In this document: positions 35,237 to 44,478 of the stretch, one piece after another
How the letters are laid out: every line of letters starts with the position of its first letter
Position numbering within the stretch: position 1 is the stretch's first letter
Source: Lichenicoccus roseus
Lineage (GTDB): Bacteria > Pseudomonadota > Alphaproteobacteria > Acetobacterales > Acetobacteraceae
DNA length: 64,000 bases
Assembly (NCBI RefSeq): GCF_005844085.1
Contig: NZ_VCDI01000001.1
Span: forward strand, 992,001 to 1,056,000
Direction of reading: 5' to 3'
The notes under the pieces: model-generated
The model's database searches: none
Told to the model about the DNA's origin: nothing
The model's input: the letters and a program-made list of their open reading frames with translations, nothing else
Position numbers and translations under genes: made by a program

Positions 35237-37459
35237 ATGACGCGAACAATCAGCCGCCTGCGGTCGCGAACCACGGCTGCTCTTCCGGTTCTTCTGGCGG
35301 CGGCGCTGACACCGGCTGCTATCGCGGAGGCGCAAACCTCCACGGCACCCTCGTTGACCGGCGCGCAGGCTGCGCGGCCGGTCGAACGCATCCTGGTTCG
35401 CGGCAGGGCGCCGTACGCCGCGCGGGCGCAGTATCATGCCGATACCGCACAGCTTGGACCGCTCGGCCCCACGCCCATCCTGACCACACCGATGTCGGTG
35501 ACGGTGCTGACGCAGGATCTGCTGGTGAACCAGCAACTGCGCACCCTGAACGATGCGCTGCGCGACCTGCCGTCGGTCGAGGTCCGCGACCAGCAGGGGC
35601 TCGAAGTGTCGCGGCCGCAATCGCTCGGCTTCCAGGGCACGATCACCGAGAACACGCGTCTCGACGGGTTAAACATCATCGGCACCACCGCGATCCCGAT
35701 CGAGAATCTCGAAAGCGTCCAGGTGCTGAACGGCCTTGGCGGAGCGCTGTTCGGACCGGAGACCCCTGCAGGCGTGTTCGACTACATTCTCAAGCGACCG
35801 ACCGACACGCCGCTCCTGCGCCTGGTGGGCAGCTATGCCAGCGACGGGCTGTTCACCGAGGAGGCCGATACCGGCGGTCGTGCCGGACAGGATGGCTGGC
35901 TCGGCTATCGCGTCGACCTCGTGCACGGCGAGGGCGAGAGCTGGGCCAGTGGCAGCTTCGCCGACCGGACCCTGGGGAGTGCCGATCTCGACATCCATGT
36001 CGACGCCGACACGGTGATCCAGGTCGACGGCAGCCACTACGATGATAGCGGATACGGCCTGCCGGGCAGCATCGTCTATGACGGCGCCAGCACGAGTTCC
36101 ACCAGCAGGAGCACGGTGCTGCCGCCGGCGCCCGACCCCACCACGCGCGGCCTCGGCCAGCCGGGCGCGGGGACCGATCTGATTACCGATACCGGGCTGG
36201 TGAAGATCATCCATGATTTCGGCGGCAGCGGCTGGCGGCTCGAGCTGGGCGGCCTCTACCAGGATGCGCAGCGCAACCTGTTCGGCATCACCAACACGCT
36301 GACGAACGACCTGGGCGGCTATACCACGACCAAGAACTTCACCGCTGTTCCGCATTTCACCGACGGCAGCAACGAAGTCTCCCTGACGGGACACCCGACG
36401 ATCCTTGGATTCCGCAACGATCTGTCGCTCGGCACCAATGGCTTCATCAACGACCAGTACTCATACCGCAATTCGATCCAGGTCACGCTCGGCAGGTCGA
36501 ACCTCGCCGATCCGGCAATCTTCCCCTACGTTCCGACCCCCGCGAATGGCGGACAATATCTGTCCGGCGTGCTGCACCAGCAGTCGATCATCGAGGGGGA
36601 TACGCTGCATGTGGATCGCCATTGGGCGGTGCAGGCCGTCTTCAGCGAGTCTTTCCTGGGCTCGACCAGCTACAACACCAAGGATGCGGTAACCAGCACG
36701 GGCAAGGCGAACGGCGCCTTCAGCCCGACGGTGAGCCTGATCTGGACGCCGACTGCGAGGATCACCGGGTATTTTACCTACGCGAGCAGTGTCGAGGAGA
36801 GCGACCAGGCTCCGGCGACGGCAATCAATGCCAACGCGTTCCTTGCGCCGTACCACGACGAGATGCTCCAGGCCGGCATCAAGTATGCACCTGTCGACAA
36901 GCTGCTGCTGACGGCGGATGCGTTCCGCATGACCCGCCCGTATGCGACGACGCCTACCGACAACATCTTCCAGGTGATCGGCCAGCAGCGCGACCAGGGC
37001 TTCGAGGTCTTCGCCCAGGGCGATCTGCTCCCTGCGCTGAGCGTGCTCGGCGGCTTCACCTATCTCGATGCGCGGCTGCTGGGCTCCGGCAGCCCGGCGA
37101 CCGAAGGCGGGATGATCGTCGGCGTGCCGGAGTGGAAGAGCGACGCGACCCTCGACTGGCACCCCGGCTTGCTACACGGCGTCGCCTTCACCGGCAGCGC
37201 GCACTACGAAAGCGAGCGCGCGGCGACGGATACCGGCAACTCGTTCGCCCCCCGGTACGTGACCTTCGATATCGGCGTGCGCTATGCCGCGAGCGTGCTT
37301 CGCCATGCGATGGTGGCGAGGCTCGCGGCGGTCAACGTGACCGACAGGCACTACTATTCGTCGATCGCGGATGGCAACATCGTCGGCAGCCCCGGCGCCA
37401 ACACCGCCTATTCCGGTGCGCCCCGGACCGTGCTGGCGAGCATCGAATTCGACCTCTGA
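35237..37459 (+). CDS. TonB-dependent receptor, candidate outer-membrane oxyanion or metallophore importer
   Basis: A protein of about 740 residues. A signal peptide (TTAALPVLLAAALTPAAIAEAQ) is followed by a TonB box-like segment ERILVRGRAP, a plug domain (TTPMSVTVLTQDLLVNQQ, LNDALRDLPSVEV, IENLESVQVLNGLGGALFG) and a barrel ending in VLASIEFDL. The ending in Leu is slightly unusual. Siderophore-receptor-like in layout. Its place between the molybdate/tungstate transporter and a ModE-like regulator, with a ModE-like box in front, suggests it imports molybdate, tungstate or a chelate across the outer membrane. The ATG at 35237 opens the signal peptide; the frame is open from 35153. Confidence 0.8.
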   Translation: MTRTISRLRSRTTAALPVLLAAALTPAAIAEAQTSTAPSLTGAQAARPVERILVRGRAPYAARAQYHADTAQLGPLGPTPILTTPMSVTVLTQDLLVNQQLRTLNDALRDLPSVEVRDQQGLEVSRPQSLGFQGTITENTRLDGLNIIGTTAIPIENLESVQVLNGLGGALFGPETPAGVFDYILKRPTDTPLLRLVGSYASDGLFTEEADTGGRAGQDGWLGYRVDLVHGEGESWASGSFADRTLGSADLDIHVDADTVIQVDGSHYDDSGYGLPGSIVYDGASTSSTSRSTVLPPAPDPTTRGLGQPGAGTDLITDTGLVKIIHDFGGSGWRLELGGLYQDAQRNLFGITNTLTNDLGGYTTTKNFTAVPHFTDGSNEVSLTGHPTILGFRNDLSLGTNGFINDQYSYRNSIQVTLGRSNLADPAIFPYVPTPANGGQYLSGVLHQQSIIEGDTLHVDRHWAVQAVFSESFLGSTSYNTKDAVTSTGKANGAFSPTVSLIWTPTARITGYFTYASSVEESDQAPATAINANAFLAPYHDEMLQAGIKYAPVDKLLLTADAFRMTRPYATTPTDNIFQVIGQQRDQGFEVFAQGDLLPALSVLGGFTYLDARLLGSGSPATEGGMIVGVPEWKSDATLDWHPGLLHGVAFTGSAHYESERAATDTGNSFAPRYVTFDIGVRYAASVLRHAMVARLAAVNVTDRHYYSSIADGNIVGSPGANTAYSGAPRTVLASIEFDL

Positions 37460-37543
37460 CGCAGGCTGTGCACGGGCCACGAGACAGGCCGGCGCGCCTG
37501 CAATAGGCTTGGCAGCAATCGCCCCGCCGGACCCGACCCGACC

Positions 37544-37921
37544 ATGCCCAAGCTTCGACATCCAGACCGCCTCGGACTGCATCTGCGGGTGGTGCTGGCC
37601 GACGGAGTGGTCCTCGGGCCAGGGCGCGCCGACCTGCTGCAGGCGATCCGCGACCATGGCTCGATCTCGGCGGCGGGACGCGCCATCGGCATGAGCTACA
37701 AGCGCGCCTGGGATCTCGCCGAGGCGGTCAACAACCGCTTCGGCACCCCCCTGATCGAAACCAGCGCGGGCGGTGTCGCCGGCGGTGGCACCCGCCTGAC
37801 CGCAACCGGCGAGGCGGTGCTGGCCGCCTACCGGCGCATCGAGACTGCGGCCGCCGAGGCGGCAGGCCAGGAGATCCGGGCCCTCGAGGCCCTGCTCCCG
37901 GACAGGCTGCCGGAGACCTGA
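37544..37921 (+). CDS. ModE-like winged-helix regulator (DNA-binding domain only)
   Basis: A 125-residue protein corresponding to the N-terminal domain of ModE: LHLRVVLADGVVLGPGRADLLQAIRDHGSISAAGRAIGMSYKRAWDLAEAVNNRFGTPLIE. The ISAAGRAIGMSYKRAW helix-turn-helix is characteristic. The C-terminal molybdate-binding (MopI) domains of full ModE are absent. A separate molbindin is encoded at 44479-44688. How this short form senses the ligand is unknown. It lies 84 bp after the TonB receptor gene on the same strand. Confidence 0.85.
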   Translation: MPKLRHPDRLGLHLRVVLADGVVLGPGRADLLQAIRDHGSISAAGRAIGMSYKRAWDLAEAVNNRFGTPLIETSAGGVAGGGTRLTATGEAVLAAYRRIETAAAEAAGQEIRALEALLPDRLPET

Positions 37922-38072
37922 ACCGGCCGGTCGCGCATGACCGCCTTGGCCCGGCCCCGGACAAGAACAGCCTTGCTGCGATCTGGACCCTCGCGGCTCC
38001 GCACCCGGCTGCACCGGCCCGGGACGGGCCGAACACAGCGCTGCTGACAAAAAAGTATCGGTCGGCGGTCTA

Positions 38073-38092
38073 ACCAGACGAGGATTTCTGGT
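38073..38092. promoter_or_regulatory. inverted repeat upstream of the araC-type gene
   Basis: ACCAGA and TCTGGT, a perfect 6-bp inverted repeat with an 8-nt spacer, lies 35 bp before the AraC regulator start. The flanks repeat the GGTC element. A plausible site for control of the pentitol operon. Confidence 0.45.
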
Positions 38093-38127
38093 CGGACAGG
38101 GCCTAGCATCGGCCGATAAACAAATGG

Positions 38128-39210
38128 GTGCCCCGGCCGCGTGGCCAGGAGGCAGCCTGGGATGGAACGGTGCAGAAGACCTGCAGGAACGGTGCCCCGG
38201 GAACGTGGCCCTCGAACGGCTGCGCGACGGCAGGCGCAAGGGCCGAACCCGAGCTCGAGATCGTTGCCGCCGCCGACGGCACACCGTTCAAGATGTGGTC
38301 GCACGGCTATCCGTTCCGCACGGTACGCTGGCACTTCCATCCCGAGTACGAGATCCACCTGATCACCGCGACCACGGGCCGCATGTTCGTAGGCGATCAC
38401 GTCGGCGCCTTCGTGCCCGGCAACCTGGTCATGACCGGCCCCAACCTGCCGCACAACTGGCTCAGCGACGTCGAGCCGGGCACCACCATTCCGGAGCGCT
38501 GCCTGGTGCTGCAGTTCACCGAGGCTTTCATCGCCTGCTGCCGTGCGGCGTTTCCGGAATTCGACCTCACCTGCCTGGTCGAGGACTGCCAGCGCGGCGT
38601 GCAGTTCTCGGCCGGCACCGGCCGCGCGGCAGAGCCGCTGCTGCGCGCCATGCTCGACGGCTCGGCATTGTCCCGGCCGGCACTGTTCTTCCAGTTGCTG
38701 GAGCTGCTTGTTGGCGCCACCGACCGCCGGATGCTGGCCAGCATCGGCTATCGTGCCAAGCCTGCGATCTACATGACGCGGCCGATCAACCATGTACTCG
38801 AACATATCGCCCGCAACCTCGACTGCACCCTGCGCGAGGGGGAGATGGCCGAACTCAGCGGATATAGTCCGAGCGCGTTCTCGCGCGCCTTCCACCGGCA
38901 GATCGGCCTGACCTTCACGGCCTACGTCAACGGCATGCGTATCAATCGCGCCTGCCGTTTGCTGACCACCTCGGATCGAACGGTCACTGAAATCTGCTTC
39001 GAGACCGGCTTCAACAACGTCTCGAACTTCAATCGGCAATTCCTGTCGCGCACCGCGATGACGCCGCGCGCCTACCGGCGCCACCATCGCGCGAACGACC
39101 GTTATTCGATGAAACGGACCGACCACTCCGACATCGATGCCATCGCATCCGCGGGCGTAAGCGGCCCCGATGCGCAATCCGGCGACACGCCAAGAAACGT
39201 CCAGACCTGA
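38128..39210 (+). CDS. AraC-family regulator of the pentitol operon
   Basis: Up to 360 residues from a GTG start. An N-terminal cupin-like sensor (WHFHPEYEIHLITATTGRMFVGDHVGAFVPGNLVMTGPNLPHNW, about residues 65-110) is joined to a C-terminal pair of HTHs (EMAELSGYSPSAFSRAFHRQIGLTFTAYVNGMRINRACRLL, then VTEICFETGFNNVSNFNRQF). The sensor is of the type that binds sugars or polyols. It is 16 bp before the binding-protein gene, so regulator and transporter are cotranscribed. The first 40 residues are low complexity and the real start could be later. Confidence 0.82.
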   Translation: MPRPRGQEAAWDGTVQKTCRNGAPGTWPSNGCATAGARAEPELEIVAAADGTPFKMWSHGYPFRTVRWHFHPEYEIHLITATTGRMFVGDHVGAFVPGNLVMTGPNLPHNWLSDVEPGTTIPERCLVLQFTEAFIACCRAAFPEFDLTCLVEDCQRGVQFSAGTGRAAEPLLRAMLDGSALSRPALFFQLLELLVGATDRRMLASIGYRAKPAIYMTRPINHVLEHIARNLDCTLREGEMAELSGYSPSAFSRAFHRQIGLTFTAYVNGMRINRACRLLTTSDRTVTEICFETGFNNVSNFNRQFLSRTAMTPRAYRRHHRANDRYSMKRTDHSDIDAIASAGVSGPDAQSGDTPRNVQT

Positions 39211-39226
39211 ACGAGGAAGAGCTTCA

Positions 39227-40312
39227 ATGGCTACAAGACATCTCACCCGATCCGGCGCGCTTGGCGCGCTGGCACTCACCGTATTTGCAGCAGCGACCGT
39301 CCCAACCCATGCCGCAGGCCTGTCGAAGGTGAAGGTCGCCTTCCTGATGCCCGATGAAGGCTCCACGCGCTACGAGGAGCACGATGCCCCGGGCTTTCGC
39401 GCCGAGATGCGGAAGCTGTGCCCGAGCTGCACGGTGCTCTACCAGAACGCCGATGGCGACGCCTCGCGCCAGCAGCAGCAGTTCAATTCCGTCATCTCCC
39501 AGGGCGCCAAGGCGATCGTGCTCGATCCGGTCGACTCCACCGCCGCCGCCTCGCTGGTCAAGCAGGCGCAGGCGCAGGGCATCAAGGTCATCGCCTATGA
39601 CCGGCCGATCCCCTCCACGCGCGCCGACTACTACGTGTCGTTCGACAACGAGAAGATCGGCCGGACGATCGCCACCTCCCTCGTCCAGCATCTGAAATCG
39701 ATCGGCGCATCGACCGATGGCGGCGTGCTCGAGGTGAACGGATCGCCGACCGACGCCGCCGCCGGCCTGATCAAGAAGGGCGTCCATGAAGGCCTCGCCA
39801 GCAGCGGCTACCGGACACTCGCCGAGTACGATACGCCGGACTGGCTGCCCGCAAAGGCGCAGCAATGGGTCAGCGGGCAGATCTCGCGATTCAACAAGAA
39901 GATCGTCGGCGTCGTCGCGGCCAACGACGGCACCGGCGGCGGCGCGATCGCGGCGTTCAAGGCGGCCGGCGTGGATCCGGTTCCGCCGGTGACCGGCAAC
40001 GATGCCACCATCGCGGGACTGCAGCTGATCATTTCAGGCGACCAGTACAACACCATCTCGAAGCCGAGCGAGATCGTCGCCGCAGCCGCGGCAAAGGTCG
40101 TGGCAGCCCTGTTGCAGGGCCAGGCTCCGAGCAGCAATGCCACCCTGTTCGATACGCCGACACAGCTCTTCACGCCGAGCCTCGTCACCGCGTCGAACCT
40201 CAAGCAGGAGATCGTCGACAAGGACGTGAACGGGAAGCCGATCGAGGCCCCCGCCGTGCTCTGCACCGGTCGCTATGCGGCCGGCTGCTCGAAACTCGGC
40301 ATCTCGCCCTGA
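39227..40312 (+). CDS. sugar/polyol ABC transporter binding protein (XylF/RbsB-like)
   Basis: A 361-residue periplasmic protein with a signal peptide (SGALGALALTVFAAATVPTHA). The fold matches the xylose-binding XylF group: KVAFLMPDEGSTRYEEHDAPGFRAEM, NADGDASRQQQQFNSVISQGAKAIVLDPVD, GIKVIAYDRPIPSTRADYYVSFDNEKIG and VAANDGTGGGAIAAF. The ATG at 39227 has GAGGAAG about 10 nt upstream. Because the operon ends in a ribitol dehydrogenase gene, ribitol or another pentitol is the likely ligand. A strong hairpin follows at 40339-40368. Confidence 0.85.
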   Translation: MATRHLTRSGALGALALTVFAAATVPTHAAGLSKVKVAFLMPDEGSTRYEEHDAPGFRAEMRKLCPSCTVLYQNADGDASRQQQQFNSVISQGAKAIVLDPVDSTAAASLVKQAQAQGIKVIAYDRPIPSTRADYYVSFDNEKIGRTIATSLVQHLKSIGASTDGGVLEVNGSPTDAAAGLIKKGVHEGLASSGYRTLAEYDTPDWLPAKAQQWVSGQISRFNKKIVGVVAANDGTGGGAIAAFKAAGVDPVPPVTGNDATIAGLQLIISGDQYNTISKPSEIVAAAAAKVVAALLQGQAPSSNATLFDTPTQLFTPSLVTASNLKQEIVDKDVNGKPIEAPAVLCTGRYAAGCSKLGISP

Positions 40313-40338
40313 TCGTCATCCCCGACGCCTGAGACCGG

Positions 40339-40368
40339 AGGCCGGCGCGCCAATTGCGCGTCCGGCCT
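40339..40368 (+). terminator. intercistronic stem-loop after the binding-protein gene
   Basis: AGGCCGGCGCGC pairs with GCGCG-T-CCGGCCT (12 bp with one bulged T) around a CAATT loop, followed by a short T-run. Such hairpins commonly let the binding protein be made in excess of its ATPase and permease by partial termination or mRNA protection. Confidence 0.65.
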
Positions 40369-40400
40369 GCCCCTTTCGAAAACACCGGAGTGCCTCCGCG

Positions 40401-41228
40401 ATGGATGACCCGACCCTGTTGGCCAGGCGAGGCGAGCTGGTGCTCAGCCTGCGCGGCATCTCGAAGCATTTCGGCGCCGTGTCGGCGCTGACCGATATCG
40501 AACTCGACGTCCACGCCGGCGAGGTGGTGGCGCTGGTCGGCGACAACGGCGCCGGCAAATCCACCCTGGTCAAGATCCTGGCTGGCGTGCACCAGCCCAG
40601 TAGCGGCACCATGCGGTTCGGCGGCAAGGAGGTGACGCTTGCCGATCCGGGCGCCGCACTGTCGCTCGGCATCGCCACGGTGTTCCAGGACCTGGCGCTG
40701 TGCGAGAATCTCGACGTCGTGGCGAACATCTTCCTCGGCCGTGAACTCGGTCCTCTCGGCCTCGACGAGGTGTCGATGGAGATCAAGGCCTGGACGCTGC
40801 TGCGCGAGTTGTCCGCCCGCATCCCGAGTGTCCGCGAAGTGGTCGCCTCGCTGTCGGGCGGGCAGCGCCAGACCGTCGCCATCGCCCGCTCGCTGCTGCT
40901 CGAACCCAGGCTCATCATGCTCGACGAGCCGACCGCAGCCCTCGGGGTCGCCCAGACCGCCGAGGTTCTCAACCTGATCGAGCGCGTCCGTGACCGCGGC
41001 CTCGGGGTGGTGATGATCAGCCACAACATGGAGGACGTGCGTGCGGTGGCGGATCGCATCGTGGTGCTGCGGCTCGGCCGCAACAACGGCGTGTTCACGC
41101 CCGATGCCAGCAACCATGAGCTGGTGAGTGCGATCACCGGCGCGGCCGAGAATGCGGTCTCGCGCCGGTCGGATCGCCGGCGCGCCATGATGCCGCCGCC
41201 CGCCGCCGGAGAGGAGGCACGGCCATGA
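40401..41228 (+). CDS. sugar/polyol ABC transporter ATPase (single domain)
   Basis: A 275-residue ATPase with Walker A GDNGAGKSTLVKIL (about residue 50), Q-loop ATVFQDLALCENLDV, signature LSGGQRQTVAIARSL, Walker B LIMLDEPTAALG and the switch His in MISHNMEDVRAV. Most transporters of this CUT2 type have two fused ATPase halves (about 500 residues). This one has a single half like FrcA, so it should work as a homodimer. The ATG at 40401 is chosen; the 42 residues before it are not part of the fold. Its end overlaps the permease start (ATGA). Confidence 0.88.
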   Translation: MDDPTLLARRGELVLSLRGISKHFGAVSALTDIELDVHAGEVVALVGDNGAGKSTLVKILAGVHQPSSGTMRFGGKEVTLADPGAALSLGIATVFQDLALCENLDVVANIFLGRELGPLGLDEVSMEIKAWTLLRELSARIPSVREVVASLSGGQRQTVAIARSLLLEPRLIMLDEPTAALGVAQTAEVLNLIERVRDRGLGVVMISHNMEDVRAVADRIVVLRLGRNNGVFTPDASNHELVSAITGAAENAVSRRSDRRRAMMPPPAAGEEARP

Positions 41229-42460
41229 GCTCGAGCAACCTTGTCGACCGCGGCGACGAGCGGCTGAAACAATCGGTGGGGGTGCGTGGCGCGATCCGCG
41301 CCTTCCTCGACCGGGTGCGATCCGGCGATCTCGGCCCGCTGCCGGTGATCGTCGGGCTGGTGATCATCTGCACGGTGTTCGAGAGCCTCAACGACGTCTT
41401 CCTGTCGAGCAACAACCTCGTCAACGTCCTGTATGACTCGTCGACGATCGGCGTGATCTCGCTCGGCATCGTCTGCATCCTCATGGTCGGCGAGATCGAC
41501 CTGTCCGTCGGCTCGGTCAGCGGCTTCGCCTCGGCGCTGCTCGGCGTGCTGTGGGTCAACGCGAACTGGCCGGTCTGGCTCGCCGTGCTGGCCGCCATCG
41601 CCGCCGGCGCCGCGATCGGCTTCCTCTACGCCCAGCTGTTCAATCGTTTCGGCATGCCGTCCTTCGTGTCGACGCTCTCGGGCCTGCTGGCGGTGCTCGG
41701 CCTGCAGCTCTACATCCTCGGCCAGAGCGGTTCGATCAACCTGCCCTACGGCTCGCCGATGGTCAGCTTCGGCCAGTCGCTGTTCATGCCGGCCATCCTC
41801 AGCTACGCGCTGGTGCTGATCGCCGGGATCGGGGTCTTCGCCACCGGGTATCGCACCGCGCGCCGGCGCCAGGCGGCGCGGCTCTCCTCGCGGTCCACGG
41901 CCAGCATCGCCGCGGTGGCCATCGTGCTCACCGTCGCCCTCGAGGCGTCCGTGTTCTACTTGAACCTCGATCGCGGCGTGCCCTGGATGCTGGGCTTCTT
42001 CCTGGCCCTGGTGCTGATGCTGCACTACGCGCTGACACGCACACGATGGGGCCGCTCGGTCACCGCCGTCGGCGGCAACCGCGAGGCGGCTCGGCGCGCC
42101 GGCATCAACGTGCGCGGCATCTACACCAGCGCCTTCGTGCTGTGCTCGGTGTTCGCGGCGATCGGCGGCGTGCTGTCGTCCGCGCGCCTCGCCTCGGCGA
42201 GCCAGCAGGCCGGCACCGGCGACGTCAATCTCGACGCCATCGCGGCGGCGGTCATCGGCGGCACCAGCCTGTTCGGCGGCCGCGGCAGCGCGTACTCGGC
42301 CCTGCTCGGCATCATCGTCATCCAGGCGATCTCGAGCGGGCTGACCCTGCTCGATCTGTCGTCGTCGCTTCGCTACATGATCACCGGCGGAGTGCTGGCG
42401 GTCGCCGTCATCGTCGACAGCCTCGCCCGACGCTCGCGCGTCTCGCACGGCCGGGCCTGA
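41225..42460 (+). CDS. sugar/polyol ABC transporter permease (XylH-like)
   Basis: A 411-residue CUT2-type permease with about ten helices. Family landmarks are [89 protein letters not shown] (the cytoplasmic coupling loop) and [26 protein letters not shown]. The interrupted middle region with a longer loop matches XylH rather than RbsC. Translationally coupled to the ATPase gene. Confidence 0.9.
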   Translation: MSSSNLVDRGDERLKQSVGVRGAIRAFLDRVRSGDLGPLPVIVGLVIICTVFESLNDVFLSSNNLVNVLYDSSTIGVISLGIVCILMVGEIDLSVGSVSGFASALLGVLWVNANWPVWLAVLAAIAAGAAIGFLYAQLFNRFGMPSFVSTLSGLLAVLGLQLYILGQSGSINLPYGSPMVSFGQSLFMPAILSYALVLIAGIGVFATGYRTARRRQAARLSSRSTASIAAVAIVLTVALEASVFYLNLDRGVPWMLGFFLALVLMLHYALTRTRWGRSVTAVGGNREAARRAGINVRGIYTSAFVLCSVFAAIGGVLSSARLASASQQAGTGDVNLDAIAAAVIGGTSLFGGRGSAYSALLGIIVIQAISSGLTLLDLSSSLRYMITGGVLAVAVIVDSLARRSRVSHGRA

Positions 42461-42492
42461 TCCCCACGCACGCAGACCTGAAGGAACACGCA

Positions 42493-43221
42493 ATGGATCG
42501 ACCCTTGTCCGGATTGTGTGCGGCGATCACCGGCGCCGCCTCCGGGATCGGCCTCGCCTGCACGAGAGGGCTGCTGGCGGCAGGCGCGCGCGTCGCCCTG
42601 GTGGACCGCGACGAGGGCAGGCTGCGGAGCCTCTGCAAGGAGCTTGGGACCGAAGCGAGGGCCGTCTCCCTCGACCTGCTCGATCCCCGCAGCGTCGACG
42701 GCATGTTGCCGCGCCTGCTTGCCGAGCTGGGCCAGCTCGACATCTTCCACGCCAATGCCGGGTCCTACATCGGCGGCCCCGTCGTCGAGGGCGATGCGGA
42801 TGCCTGGGACCGCATGCTCACCCTCAACATCAACGCCACCTTCCGCTCGATCCGCGCCGTGCTGCCGCACATGGTCGAGCGCCGCACCGGCGACATCATC
42901 GTGACCAGCTCCGTCGCCGGAGTGGTCCCGGTGGTGTGGGAGCCGATCTACACGGCCTCCAAGCATGCCGTGCAGGCCTTCGTCCACACGGTACGCCGGC
43001 AGGTGGCCAAGGACGGCATCCGTGTCGGCGGCGTGCTGCCCGGCCCGGTGGTCACGGCGCTGCTGGACGACTGGCCGAAGGCGAAGCTCGACGACGCGAT
43101 CGCCACCGGCAGCGTGATGGAAGCCAGGGAAGTCGCCGAGGCCGTGCTGTTCATGCTGACCCGGCCCCGCAACATCACCATCCGCGATCTCGTGATCCTG
43201 CCGCAGAGCCTGGATCTCTGA
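42493..43221 (+). CDS. rbtD: ribitol 2-dehydrogenase
   Basis: A 242-residue SDR that oxidises ribitol to D-ribulose with NAD+. It has the cofactor motif TGAASGIG (residues 14-21), then the stretch [27 protein letters not shown] and IAGVVP-type catalytic Ser region ([27 protein letters not shown] with Tyr and Lys), ending [12 protein letters not shown]. These segments closely follow the Klebsiella ribitol dehydrogenase as I remember it. The ATG at 42493 has AAGGAA upstream and lies 32 bp after the permease stop. No ribulokinase gene is in the window, so phosphorylation of ribulose must be encoded elsewhere. Confidence 0.82.
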   Translation: MDRPLSGLCAAITGAASGIGLACTRGLLAAGARVALVDRDEGRLRSLCKELGTEARAVSLDLLDPRSVDGMLPRLLAELGQLDIFHANAGSYIGGPVVEGDADAWDRMLTLNINATFRSIRAVLPHMVERRTGDIIVTSSVAGVVPVVWEPIYTASKHAVQAFVHTVRRQVAKDGIRVGGVLPGPVVTALLDDWPKAKLDDAIATGSVMEAREVAEAVLFMLTRPRNITIRDLVILPQSLDL

Positions 43222-43237
43222 TCTCGCACGGCCGGTG

Positions 43238-44353
43238 TCAGAGCGCCGGCTTGCCATCCATGAAGGCGCCGATGTGGTCGTTGAGGAAGCGGGCATCGGC
43301 CGGACTGGCGCCGGCGCCGGCCGGATGGCCCCATAGCGACGGGATCGGTTTGAACGTGCAGCGCCTGATGAAGCGGGCCTCGTCGCGCGCCTCGTCCGCC
43401 GGAAAATACAGGTCGGTCGCCGACGGCATGTAGAGCAGCGGCGCCGTGATCGAGCCGAGCGCCGCCTGTAAATTGCCGGCGAACGGCGGCGTGTGGCCGA
43501 CATCGTGCTGCTGCCAGCAGCGCATCTGCAGAATCAGGTCGTTGGCGTCGTCGCCTTCGAAGAACTGCGCCGTAAGCCGCTCGACCGCCTGCCGGAAGGT
43601 CGTGCCGGGCGGGTTGTCGTTGCGCCACAGTTCCTGCCGCCACCATTCCTGCGAATACAGCCAGCCGAGCCAGACCAGGGCGGTGGCCAGGATCCCGCGG
43701 GTGGGCTGGGCGGTGTAGTTGCCGCCGTCGAACGCCGCATCGGCGGTGAGCGCCGCGATCTGGCCGTCGAGGCGGACGATGCCGTGGCCATAGGTCTTCG
43801 CGGTGCCGGAGGTGGCGACGATCCGGTCCATGAAGGTCGGATGGCTGATGCCCCATTGCAGCGCCTGCTGCGCGCCCATCGAGAAGCCGATCACGGCACG
43901 CAGATGGCTGATGCCGAAATGCCCGGTGAGCAGGCGGTGGACCGCGTCGACGTTGTCGCGAATGGTGGTGACCGGGAACCGCGGACCGTGCAGCGGCTCC
44001 GGCGTGTTGCTCGGCGACGAGGAGCGCCCGTTGCCGAACATCTCGCTGGTGATCAGGAACAGCTTCCCCGGATCGAGCGCGTGGCCGGGACCGATCAGCC
44101 AGTCATAGCCGTGCATGTCGGCCATGTAGTGCGACGGCAGCAGCACGGCATTGTCGCGCGCGGCGTTCAGGGTGCCCTGGGTGCCATACACGATGCGTGC
44201 CTCCGGCAGCACCGTACCGCTCTCGGTCACGAAATCGCGGATGACGAACTCGTGCCGCACCGGGCCGGACGGGGCAGCCTCGGCGGCGGCCTGCCGGATC
44301 GGGTTGGTGGTCATCGCCGCGGAGCCGATCAGCGCCGCCCGTCTGGTCATCAT
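43238..44353 (-). CDS. secreted alpha/beta hydrolase of the homoserine acetyltransferase-like group
   Basis: About 371 residues. It starts with a twin-arginine-like leader (MMTRRAALIGSAAM), then a MetX-type alpha/beta hydrolase fold. The nucleophile is in GFSMGAQQALQW, the acid in ATDLYFP and the His in LWGHPAG. True MetX is encoded at 58651-59871, and this protein lacks the MetX-type GGCMGSTGP segment, so it is probably a hydrolase with another substrate. The frame opens at 44458, but the ATG at 44353 fits the leader. Convergent with rbtD (16 bp apart). Confidence 0.7.
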   Translation of the reverse strand: MMTRRAALIGSAAMTTNPIRQAAAEAAPSGPVRHEFVIRDFVTESGTVLPEARIVYGTQGTLNAARDNAVLLPSHYMADMHGYDWLIGPGHALDPGKLFLITSEMFGNGRSSSPSNTPEPLHGPRFPVTTIRDNVDAVHRLLTGHFGISHLRAVIGFSMGAQQALQWGISHPTFMDRIVATSGTAKTYGHGIVRLDGQIAALTADAAFDGGNYTAQPTRGILATALVWLGWLYSQEWWRQELWRNDNPPGTTFRQAVERLTAQFFEGDDANDLILQMRCWQQHDVGHTPPFAGNLQAALGSITAPLLYMPSATDLYFPADEARDEARFIRRCTFKPIPSLWGHPAGAGASPADARFLNDHIGAFMDGKPAL

Positions 44354-44478
44354 GTCGCATTGCCCTGCCTGTCGGGGAGACAGGTATCGGCAGTCGCGCC
44401 AGGGATCCATAGCACCTCCGGTCGACCACCCCCCCGGCGGCCTGCTAGAGCCGCGCATTCCCTCCAGGAGCCACGCCG

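Noticed and set aside
40316-42493. 725-codon minus-strand frame under the ABC transporter genes
   Set aside because: Opposite to ATPase and permease genes with intact motifs; no recognisable protein features.
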